Origin: Dehalococcoidales bacterium
GTDB taxonomy: Bacteria; Chloroflexota; Dehalococcoidia; Dehalococcoidales; RBG-16-60-22
Direction of reading: 5' to 3'
NCBI GenBank assembly: GCA_030603605.1
Contig: JAUVXN010000080.1
Span: 1 to 5,582 of the forward strand
DNA: 5,582 nt
In this document: positions 1 to 5,322 of the stretch, in pieces
How positions within the stretch are numbered: the stretch's first letter is position 1
Layout: each line of letters starts with the position of its first letter
Made by a program: the position numbers and the translations under genes
The notes under the pieces: generated by a model
What the model was told of the DNA's origin: nothing
Databases searched by the model: none
The model's input: the letters and a program-made list of their open reading frames with translations, nothing else

Positions 1-204
1 TGCTTCCATGTAGTTTGCCCCGATACTGGTTGCTGCTCTTACTATTTGATTGATAAGGGGACTATTAATAGAATCTTGATGGAAAGTCTTTACAAGTTCA
101 ATAATTGCTTCACCGAATTGGGCAGTTCGTTCTTCAAGGTCATACTTCTTTTTGGCATTTGGGTTTTGAGCTTTATTTGACATTTGAGCTTTGTCATTTG
201 TCAT
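1..204 (-). CDS. Four-helix-bundle protein (23S rRNA intervening-sequence protein family), N-terminal part, cut by the window edge
   Basis: Translating the minus strand from an ATG at 204-202 gives 68 open codons to the window edge, so the C-terminal part is missing. Residues about 21-68 hold the family hallmarks: KYDLEERTAQFG, a helix with IIELVKTF, then NSPLINQIVRAATSIGANYMEA. This is the pattern of the small S23 / TIGR02436 four-helix-bundle family, whose members are normally about 110-130 residues. These proteins were first seen encoded in intervening sequences of 23S rRNA genes and also occur as stand-alone genes; they form oligomeric helical bundles, and their role is not settled. An in-frame stop (TAA, 210-208) lies just upstream, so translation starts at this ATG or at Met8 (183-181). 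The first 19 codons are made of a heptamer repeat and are probably not part of the fold. The gene starts 31 bases after the livF stop codon on the same strand, with no clear ribosome binding site and no terminator between, so it may be read from the liv transcript. Family call is firm; function is unknown. Confidence 0.88.
   Translation of the reverse strand, partial: MTNDKAQMSNKAQNPNAKKKYDLEERTAQFGEAIIELVKTFHQDSINSPLINQIVRAATSIGANYMEA
151..203 (-). repeat. Degenerate heptamer repeat (NNNCAAA) at the 5' end of the four-helix-bundle gene
   Basis: Read on the minus strand from 203 to 151, the sequence divides into TGACAAA, TGACAAA, GCTCAAA, TGTCAAA, a four-base TAAA, then GCTCAAA, ACCCAAA, TGCCAAA. 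That is seven 7-base units ending in CAAA, with one 4-base interruption. It encodes the polar, low-complexity N-terminus (MTNDKAQMSNKAQNPNAK) before the conserved domain begins. Because 7 is not a multiple of 3, the repeat is a DNA-level feature rather than a protein repeat. It may be older than, or independent of, its use as coding sequence. Confidence 0.7.
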
Positions 205-235
205 TATTTAGAGATGGCGCCTCGCATCAGCTAAG

Positions 236-940
236 CTACAGCCCTAGATAGGCTGTCTTTACCTGTTCGTCTTGTAGAAGGTCTTTACCTTTCCCCTCCA
301 GGATAATCTGCCCGTTTTCCAGCACATAGGCCCGGTCGGCTACTTCAAGAGTATTTCGAACATTTTGCTCAACCAGCAATATGGTAATTCCCTGCTCACG
401 CAGGCTCTTTATGACCTCGAGGACTTCTGAGAATAATTTCGGTGCCAGACCATACGACGGCTCATCAAACATGCACAGTTTAGGATTGGACATCAAGCCC
501 CGACCTATGGCTACCATTTGCCCTTCACCGCCGCTTAATTTACTGGCTGATTGCTTTCGTCTTTCTTTTAGCACCGGGAAAATTTGATAAACTTGCTCAA
601 ACGTTTCTTTCCTCCGCCTCCAGGCTTCCGAAGTATATGCACCCATCTCCAGGTTTTCCCGCACTGTCATGTCAGTAAAAAGCTTTCTGCCCTCGGGGAT
701 CTGACAAATACCCAGTTTCATAACCTTATGAGGTGCCAGCCTGTCTATTCTCTTACCGAGAAATTCCACACTACCTGAAGCTGGACGTAGCAGGCCGGAT
801 ATGGTATTAAGCAGTGTCGTTTTACCGGCGCCATTAGTGCCCACCAGAGCCACTATCTCTCCTTCATTGACTTTCAAAGAAACGTCCCGCAGGGCTTGAG
901 ACTTGCCATAGAAAACATCCAGATTGCTAACTTCCAGCAT
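236..940 (-). CDS. livF: LivF, branched-chain amino acid type ABC transporter ATPase
   Basis: This 234-residue protein is one of the two cytoplasmic ATPases that power the Liv (HAAT) importer. It shows Walker A GTNGAGKT (34-41), Q-loop Gln80 followed by the LivF-typical IPEGRKLF, ABC signature LSGGEGQ (135-141), Walker B LCMFDE with catalytic Glu160, a D-loop in PSYGLAP, and VEQN (190-193), where Gln192 sits in the usual switch-His position, as is normal for LivF. The C-terminus ADRAYVLENGQ...AYLGL is also typical. The frame stays open up to an ATG at 1048, but I chose ATG 940 because homology starts there (MLEVSNLDVFYG), the length fits the family (about 233-240), and GGAGAGGAG lies just upstream at 953-945. 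A start at 1048 would overlap livG by 122 bases. Its 5' end overlaps the livG stop by 14 bases, which suggests translational coupling. No terminator is evident after the stop. Confidence 0.96.
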   Translation of the reverse strand: MLEVSNLDVFYGKSQALRDVSLKVNEGEIVALVGTNGAGKTTLLNTISGLLRPASGSVEFLGKRIDRLAPHKVMKLGICQIPEGRKLFTDMTVRENLEMGAYTSEAWRRRKETFEQVYQIFPVLKERRKQSASKLSGGEGQMVAIGRGLMSNPKLCMFDEPSYGLAPKLFSEVLEVIKSLREQGITILLVEQNVRNTLEVADRAYVLENGQIILEGKGKDLLQDEQVKTAYLGL

Positions 941-1664
941 GAGTCTCCTCTCCAAGGTATATCTCGATAACTGTCTTATTGGCGGTAATCTCCTGTGGTG
1001 TTCCTTCAGCAATCTTTTCACCATTATGGAGCACCATAATCCGCTCACAAATGCCCATGATTGCCTTCATGACATGCTCGACCATAAAAACGGTAATCCC
1101 TTTATCCCGGATCCTGGTTACCAGCTCCATAGACTCGCTTACCTCTGTGGGGGTCAGACCGGCCATAAGTTCATCAAGCAACAACAGGTCCGGCTTCGTG
1201 GCTAGCGCTCTAGCTAGTTCAACTCGCTTCTGGTTGACCAGGGTTAAGTCTTTAACCGGGGTCGCACTCATTGCCGACAGCCTCACAAACTCTAATGCCT
1301 GGGTAACTTCTCTGGCGGCATCTGCTCCTGATACACGGTTTGGGCTGCCGAAAAACGCCCCCACTAACACATTTTGAAAAACCGGCATATTGGCGAAAAC
1401 TCTGGTCTCCTGGAATGTCCTCGATACCCCCATTTTACATATTTTATGGGGCTTTAAGCCGTTGAGCTTCCGGCCTTTAAATCTTATTTCCCCTGAGCTT
1501 ATAGGCAGAGCTGCCGATATTAAGTTAAACAGCGTTGTCTTGCCTGCTCCATTGGGACCAATCAGGCCCACGATTTCGCCCTGGTCAACATGGAAGTCAA
1601 CATTAGACACCGCCGCTAACCCCCCAAAATACTTAGTTACGCCTTGGCCTTCAAGTATTGGCAT
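927..1664 (-). CDS. livG: LivG, branched-chain amino acid type ABC transporter ATPase with a variant signature motif
   Basis: This 245-residue protein is the second cytoplasmic ATPase of the importer. It begins MPILEGQGVTKYFGGLAAV, the usual LivG opening. It has Walker A GPNGAGKT (36-43), Q-loop Gln85 in SRTFQETRVF (typical of LivG), Walker B LLLLDE with catalytic Glu165, D-loop in AGLTPTE, and switch His197 in VEHVMK. The C-terminus GEKIAEGTPQEI...IEIYLGEE is typical. The odd part is the ABC signature: the canonical LSGGQ or LSYGQ is replaced by LTLVNQ (140-145), followed by the normal KRVELARALAT. A set of LivG-like proteins carries a similar variant (L-x-L-x-x-x-KR-x-E), so I read this as a real subfamily trait and not a sequencing error. 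The start overlaps the livM stop by 14 bases and the stop overlaps the livF start by 14 bases. Upstream are GCGGAG (1674-1669, 4 bases from the ATG) and a stronger AAAGGAGA, 15 bases away. Confidence 0.96.
   Translation of the reverse strand: MPILEGQGVTKYFGGLAAVSNVDFHVDQGEIVGLIGPNGAGKTTLFNLISAALPISSGEIRFKGRKLNGLKPHKICKMGVSRTFQETRVFANMPVFQNVLVGAFFGSPNRVSGADAAREVTQALEFVRLSAMSATPVKDLTLVNQKRVELARALATKPDLLLLDELMAGLTPTEVSESMELVTRIRDKGITVFMVEHVMKAIMGICERIMVLHNGEKIAEGTPQEITANKTVIEIYLGEETHAGS
945..953 (-). promoter_or_regulatory. Ribosome binding site that fixes the livF start
   Basis: GGAGAGGAG on the minus strand lies 4 bases before the ATG at 940-938 (about 9 bases if the first GGAG is used). It sits inside the 3' end of livG and supports the shorter 234-residue LivF over the 270-residue reading of the open frame. 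Confidence 0.7.
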
Positions 1665-2652
1665 GTTGCTCCGCTTGGTCTCCTTTCCGTAATCTTGATA
1701 CCACTCTCCTCAATATATTTTGCAGCTTAGGTATCAGTCCCACCACCCCACCGGGCAGGAATAGGACAACCGCTATTAATATAATACCAAAACCGAGCAT
1801 AAAATAACCGGACCATTGAAGCCTGAGCGTTCGTTCTAAATAGGCAAAAAGAACTCCACCTATTACCGGACCGTAAAGCGTTCCCATGCCGCCAAAGACA
1901 GCCATCAGGATCGGCATGAAAGAATAGAGCACATTAAAGGCGATACCCGGGTCGACATATATCAATCTAGGTGCTAGGGCTGCCCCGGCTGCCCCCATGA
2001 AAAAGGCGCTGATGGCAAAGCCCAGGACTTTCACCATAGTGGTATTGACGCCCATGTGAGCTGCGGCTGCCTCGTTCCCACCGATGCTTTCCAGGGCTAA
2101 GCCCAATCTGGAGCGCTTGATAAAATAGGCAGTGAGCAACGTCGCCACGAGGACGCCGAGCATAATGTAATAGGTAGTTTGGTTACTTGCCCAGGAAACA
2201 TATTGACCACGTGAGCCCATTATATGGAGCTCCCAATACTGGACAATCTCCCTCAAGAGGAGAACGAGTCCGAAGGTGAAGATAGTAAAATATATGCCCT
2301 TCAGCCTCAGGGTTATCATGCCAACGATAAAAGCAATTACGAAGCTAGCGAGACCTCCGGCAATGACAGCAACAGGCAAAGGCACTAATTGTCGCCATTG
2401 TGAACACAGGAGAGCGAACGTATATACGCCGACGCCAAAAAACGCCGCCGGTGCCAGTGACATGTAGCCGGTTGGGCCGGAGAACATAGCCCAGCTGACC
2501 GCAAGGATGGTGAACATGAAGATGGTGCCCAATAGGAGGGTATAATAAGTCGGCAAACCATAGAGGGGGAAGGTAGCTAAAATGCCTAAGATTAAAAGGA
2601 GTAACCCTCCTGCCACTAACTTTCTGGGTGTAAATAATTTGGTAGTAGCCAT
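1651..2652 (-). CDS. livM: LivM, branched-chain amino acid type ABC transporter permease
   Basis: This 333-residue integral membrane protein pairs with LivH to form the translocation channel. It has a hydrophobic N-terminal segment (about 12-30), further membrane segments at roughly 36-57, 66-82, 93-112, 121-135, 162-177, 206-228, 242-270 and 283-305, and a basic C-terminal tail. Family motifs are visible: SGPTGYMSLAPAAFFGVG (58-75, the usual substrate-pore region), LRLKGIYFTIFT (115-126), GNEAAAAHMGVN (192-203, the EAA-type loop that contacts the ATPases) and GGMGTLYGPVIGG (254-266). Its length matches the family (about 300-350 for forms without the extra N-terminal helices of E. coli LivM). 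It starts 4 bases after the livH stop and has a modest GGAAGAAG-like ribosome binding site inside the livH end. Its last 14 bases overlap livG. I see no internal stop or frameshift. Confidence 0.96.
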   Translation of the reverse strand: MATTKLFTPRKLVAGGLLLLILGILATFPLYGLPTYYTLLLGTIFMFTILAVSWAMFSGPTGYMSLAPAAFFGVGVYTFALLCSQWRQLVPLPVAVIAGGLASFVIAFIVGMITLRLKGIYFTIFTFGLVLLLREIVQYWELHIMGSRGQYVSWASNQTTYYIMLGVLVATLLTAYFIKRSRLGLALESIGGNEAAAAHMGVNTTMVKVLGFAISAFFMGAAGAALAPRLIYVDPGIAFNVLYSFMPILMAVFGGMGTLYGPVIGGVLFAYLERTLRLQWSGYFMLGFGIILIAVVLFLPGGVVGLIPKLQNILRRVVSRLRKGDQAEQHANT

Positions 2653-2656
2653 TTCT

Positions 2657-3529
2657 TTACTTCTTCCCGAAAATGCCTGTTGGTCTCACCAGAAGTAGGA
2701 TCAAGAAGATGCCGTAGAAGACAGTCGTGGCTAAAGCGGGCTGGTAGGTAGTGACTACACTGCTAATAATACCAAGTATAAGGCCCCCGATAAGACTGCC
2801 CAGGATACTGCCCATTCCACCCAGGACGACCACAATGATGGCGATTACTGTGTATTGCATCCCTATGGATGGGTTAATTGTGAAGATCATGCTTACCAGT
2901 ATGCCGCCAACAGCAGCCATTAAGGTACCAAGACCAAAACATATAGCCAGCACCCGGTTGATGTTTATCCCCATGAGTTCCGCTGTCGCCGGGTCTTGAG
3001 CAGCCGCTCTGATGGCTTTGCCCAGGCGGGTGCGGGTAAGAAAGAAATAAAAGACCACACACATGACTAAAGCAACAGCAAGGACTACCATGCGGTTGGC
3101 CAGGAATACTACTCCTCCAATGTCGACCCTGGTGGATAAATAGGAATATGTCTTTATCGACCCCCCCCATCTCATTAAGGCTATATTCTGGAGCACGTAG
3201 AGGAGACCGAAAGCGGCCAACAGAGAGTTGCCCTCATAAGCACCCTGCGACGCTGCCTTGGTCCTGAGGCTCGTGAACAGAGTCCGATAAATTACAAAAC
3301 CGAGCAAGAAAAAAAGAGGACCGCTGATAGCCAGGGAAAGCAGCGGGTTAATCCCAAAGCCTGTATATAGCGTATAGGTGACGAGGGCCCCGAGCATGAT
3401 AAATTCGCCATGCGCGATGTTTATCACCCGGGCAACGCCATACTGCAGACTGAAGCCCATAGCAACCATGGCATAGAGGCCGCCTGTCATTAAGCCATAG
3501 ATGAGTGTTCTTAAAACTGTCTCACTCAT
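2657..3529 (-). CDS. livH: LivH, branched-chain amino acid type ABC transporter permease
   Basis: This 290-residue membrane protein is the first permease of the operon. Its opening LIYGLMTGGLYAMVAMGFSL (9-28), followed by GVARVINIAHGEFIMLGA (31-48), is diagnostic of LivH. Later come TRTRLGKAIRAAAQDP...AELMGININR (165-192, the EAA-type coupling loop), VLGGMGSILGSLIGG (235-249) and the typical C-terminus LLLVRPTGIFGKK. About eight hydrophobic segments can be counted. The start at 3529 fits the family N-terminus, but the ribosome binding site is weak (GAGAAG and TAGAG before the ATG), unlike the strong site of livK, so LivH may be made at a lower level than the binding protein. The gene contains a run of eight G on the coding strand (3168-3161), at codons about 121-123 in MRWGGSIKT. 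The reading frame is intact at this run length. Confidence 0.96.
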   Translation of the reverse strand: MSETVLRTLIYGLMTGGLYAMVAMGFSLQYGVARVINIAHGEFIMLGALVTYTLYTGFGINPLLSLAISGPLFFLLGFVIYRTLFTSLRTKAASQGAYEGNSLLAAFGLLYVLQNIALMRWGGSIKTYSYLSTRVDIGGVVFLANRMVVLAVALVMCVVFYFFLTRTRLGKAIRAAAQDPATAELMGININRVLAICFGLGTLMAAVGGILVSMIFTINPSIGMQYTVIAIIVVVLGGMGSILGSLIGGLILGIISSVVTTYQPALATTVFYGIFLILLLVRPTGIFGKK

Positions 3530-3687
3530 GGTGCTCTAGCTTCTCAATCCTAAGTAATCACACATGAGCAGGCTGCCTAGAAAGGCACTCTGGGAACTCC
3601 CCGTCATCCTCCTAGACAGCCTGCTTACTATTTTCCTAGACTCCTGATCTTAGTATTAATGTCTAGCCTTATCCTCCACTTTTCCTA
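3530..3687 (-). other. livK-livH intergenic stretch with a long hairpin
   Basis: These 158 bases hold no gene. They contain one strong inverted repeat (3567-3625, listed separately), a weaker 6-bp inverted repeat (CTAGAC at 3636-3641 with GTCTAG at 3661-3666, 19-base loop), and five copies of the tetramer CTAG between 3536 and 3666. I see no good promoter for livH here, so livH most likely depends on read-through from livK. Confidence 0.6.
3567..3625 (-). promoter_or_regulatory. 14-bp hairpin between livK and livH (partial termination or mRNA processing/stability element)
   Basis: Arms are AGCAGGCTGCCTAG at 3567-3580 and CTAGACAGCCTGCT at 3612-3625 (plus-strand reading), with a 31-base loop. 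As DNA they differ at one position. In minus-strand RNA that position becomes a G-U pair, so the stem is 14 continuous pairs in the liv transcript, while plus-strand RNA would have a C-A mismatch. No U-run follows on the minus strand, so it is not a classical intrinsic terminator. Hairpins in this position after a binding-protein gene commonly raise binding-protein mRNA relative to the permease genes by shielding its 3' end. The stem is seen directly; the function is inferred from position. Confidence 0.65.
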
Positions 3688-4983
3688 TTATGGCCAAACC
3701 GGCTTGGGATATACGATGTCTGCGGTGGTCACGTTACCTCCTATGATTTCACATATCCCACTTTGCCACTGACCAACCTGCCCGGGAGAGCATTCGTGCG
3801 CCAGTATTCCGCCACCGGTCCCGAACATCGTGTACCAGGTCGGTCCCAGAATGGTAGTAAACGGATCACCAGCGTCCTTGCTGCTAAGTACATCCTTTAA
3901 CTTATTCTGGCTAACATATCCGACCTCCTCCACAGCTTGCTGCCACATTTGCGTCATTGCCCAATAGAGGGGATGTCCCCAGTAATCCAGGTAGTAGTAG
4001 CCGGACTCTCCCTTATAGCCCTCCATGATTTCCTCGATATCGTCGTAGAATTCTGCATACGCCGGGGCTGTCTTATTATTGGCAACGGCAAAGCACATTA
4101 TTCCTTCCGTCATAGGCCCAAATGCTTCGTAGTAGAACCCGAAGTTGGCGCCCGGGCCGAATATCATAGCTTCTGGATTATAATTCATCCCTAGCGCCGT
4201 CCCGGTAAGGGGCATAACATGGAAGGGATAGCTAAAAACGCAAAAGAGATCAGCGCCAGTCGCATTAGCGGTGGCTATTACAGTGGCGAACTCCGTGAAT
4301 TCTTCATCCATGGGGTAGTCGCCTAAAATATCAATGCCTACCCTGGCGAATTCCGTTTCGGCCGTCCCCTTATACTCTAGGCCGTGCTCGTCATCAATGT
4401 AGGCTATATAAGCACTCGTGCACGAGGTATTGGCCGCCAGCAGGTCGGCCAGGACCGGCAATTGGTTCCAGTCGGAAAAGCTCAGGGTGACAAACACATA
4501 GGGCCACGCATCAAGTTTGCCCGGGTCCTGGAGGTGGGTAGCGCCGCCCTCTAGGGTCATCAGGACCATTTCGTATGTATTGGCGGCGTATGCTTGAGCA
4601 GTAATAAAAGCGGTGCCTGTGGCCCCCCACAGAAAGTCAACTTCGTCCACTGTTATCAGTTTTGCCGTGTTCTCAAGCATTGTGGAGATATCAGTACCAT
4701 CGTCGTATGTAATTATATTTACGGGCACCCTAACGGTCGGGCCGTATTCATCTAGAAGTATCCCGCCGGCAGCATCAATCCTTTGCTCGAATAAGGTAAC
4801 GATTGGGAGACCTGCCGCATCGTGAATAGCAGCATTCGGGCCCGTCTCAGACCACGATATACCAATAATGATTTCCGTTGGCTCGGGTGGTATCACCTCG
4901 CCTTCGCCTTCGCCTTCACAGCCGATGAGGCCGATGCTGAGAGCCAGCACCAACGCTAATGAGATAAAAAGTACTTTTTTCAC
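3688..4983 (-). CDS. livK: LivK-like substrate-binding lipoprotein of the ABC transporter
   Basis: This 431-residue extracytoplasmic binding protein delivers ligand to LivHM. The N-terminus is a lipoprotein signal peptide: MKK, a hydrophobic core (4-20) and lipobox LIGC with lipidated Cys22. A Glu/Gly repeat and Pro linker (EGEGEGEVIPPEP) then lead into the Peripla_BP_6 type fold: IIIGISWSETGPNA (38-51), a GGI turn (73-75), ITYDDGTD (91-98, the typical DD-x-x-D segment), KLITVDEVDFLWG (108-120), and the end IVYPKPVWP, common in this family. The start is GTG (4983-4981), supported by an excellent AGGAGG 7 bases upstream and by the signal peptide beginning there. The usual S-x-A/G ligand loop after the first domain is not obvious: LMTLEGGATH (141-150) stands where Liv proteins contact the ligand alpha-amino group. 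A strongly aromatic patch (SGYYYLDYWGHPLYW, 327-341) lies in the second half. The ligand may therefore not be a plain branched-chain amino acid; the gene symbol marks the family only. Confidence 0.92.
   Translation of the reverse strand: MKKVLFISLALVLALSIGLIGCEGEGEGEVIPPEPTEIIIGISWSETGPNAAIHDAAGLPIVTLFEQRIDAAGGILLDEYGPTVRVPVNIITYDDGTDISTMLENTAKLITVDEVDFLWGATGTAFITAQAYAANTYEMVLMTLEGGATHLQDPGKLDAWPYVFVTLSFSDWNQLPVLADLLAANTSCTSAYIAYIDDEHGLEYKGTAETEFARVGIDILGDYPMDEEFTEFATVIATANATGADLFCVFSYPFHVMPLTGTALGMNYNPEAMIFGPGANFGFYYEAFGPMTEGIMCFAVANNKTAPAYAEFYDDIEEIMEGYKGESGYYYLDYWGHPLYWAMTQMWQQAVEEVGYVSQNKLKDVLSSKDAGDPFTTILGPTWYTMFGTGGGILAHECSPGQVGQWQSGICEIIGGNVTTADIVYPKPVWP
4897..4917 (-). repeat. Hexamer repeat encoding the Glu-Gly linker of LivK
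   Basis: Three and a half copies of GAAGGC on the coding strand encode EGEGEGE straight after the lipidated cysteine. It acts as a flexible tether between the membrane anchor and the binding domain. A perfect hexamer repeat of this kind can change copy number by slippage without breaking the frame. Confidence 0.75.
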
Positions 4984-4990
4984 TGTTTCT

Positions 4991-4998
4991 CCTCCTTT
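4991..4998 (-). promoter_or_regulatory. Strong ribosome binding site that fixes the livK GTG start
   Basis: AAAGGAGG on the minus strand ends 7 bases (AGAAACA) before the GTG at 4983-4981. This near-perfect spacing settles the non-ATG start and predicts high translation of the binding protein. Confidence 0.9.
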
Positions 4999-5126
4999 CT
5001 AAGATCTAAAACTTTTCAAAACTGTATCGCATCTTTTCGTCATACAACCATACGCATCCCTCCTTTTCATTTATAATTTGGTCTTCCTATTCTTAGATAA
5101 GCTTCTCCTCGTAAAACTGCGCCCAT
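4999..5126 (-). other. Possible short leader reading frames upstream of livK
   Basis: Two small frames follow each other on the minus strand. The first (5126-5067) encodes 19 residues from MGAVLRGEAY and ends in a TGA that overlaps the next ATG as ATGA. The second (5070-4999) encodes 23 residues from MKRRDAYGC and stops one base before the livK ribosome binding site. A third, minimal frame, M-V-V-stop (5051-5040), has the best-placed ribosome binding site: AAAGGAGG with 7 bases of spacing. The 19-residue frame has AGGAGG only 2 bases before its ATG, which is too close. None resembles a known leader peptide, and translation is uncertain. Confidence 0.25.
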
Positions 5127-5159
5127 CACCTCCTTTCATTACACTCCCATGTGCTTATA

Positions 5160-5165
5160 ATTATA
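5160..5165 (-). promoter_or_regulatory. Possible second -10 box (TATAAT) closer to livK
   Basis: A perfect TATAAT lies on the minus strand inside a 10-bp palindrome (5156-5165), so the same box also reads on the plus strand. No good -35 box is found at 16-18 bases; TTAACG at 5191-5186 is 20 bases away. This is a weak alternative to the promoter at 5322-5294. Confidence 0.3.
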
Positions 5166-5293
5166 TACTGCTAATGTTAAAATCCCGTTAACTTGGCAGG
5201 GGCAAACGTAATGCACTTTTGGATTGAATGTCCATTCGATTTCCAGAACCCACGATCATTCTGCAACAGTTTCGTTTTCTGGTATTGTTTGTC

Positions 5294-5322
5294 AGTCTAT
5301 CAGTCAACCAATTCCATGTCAA
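5294..5322 (-). promoter_or_regulatory. Candidate sigma-70 type promoter for the livKHMGF operon
   Basis: TTGACA (5322-5317) is a perfect -35 box. It is followed by exactly 17 bases and TAGACT (5299-5294), a 4-of-6 -10 box. A direct repeat GACTGA-TA-GACTGA overlaps the -10 region and could be an operator half-site pair. Transcription from here would leave an untranslated leader of about 300 bases before livK. Not proven; motif matches of this kind occur by chance. Confidence 0.5.

Noticed and set aside
205..235. Terminator between livF and the four-helix-bundle gene
   Set aside because: Only a GGCGCC palindrome and a 4-bp GATG/CATC pairing are present, with no U-run; this is too weak to call.
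941..1048. 36-residue N-terminal extension of LivF to an ATG at 1048
   Set aside because: Homology begins at ATG 940, a ribosome binding site lies just before it, and the extension would overlap livG by 122 bases with no family similarity.
2874..3170. 98-codon minus-strand frame inside livH
   Set aside because: It is an alternative frame of a clear permease gene. Relevant only as the frame entered after slippage at the G8 run.
3937..4194. Plus-strand open frames opposite livK, and similar ones opposite livF, livG, livM and livH
   Set aside because: All lie antisense to well-supported genes and have no independent features.
4966..4979. 14-bp perfect palindrome AAAAAGTACTTTTT at the start of livK
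   Set aside because: It encodes part of the signal peptide (Lys-Lys-Val-Leu-Phe) from A/T-rich codons. A regulatory role cannot be supported.
5115..5137. Plus-strand ATCACCTCCTTTC identical to the 3' tail of 16S rRNA, with CTGCG shortly before it
   Set aside because: The wider sequence does not match the conserved end of 16S rRNA. The match is explained by a strong Shine-Dalgarno motif on the minus strand, which is by nature the complement of that tail.
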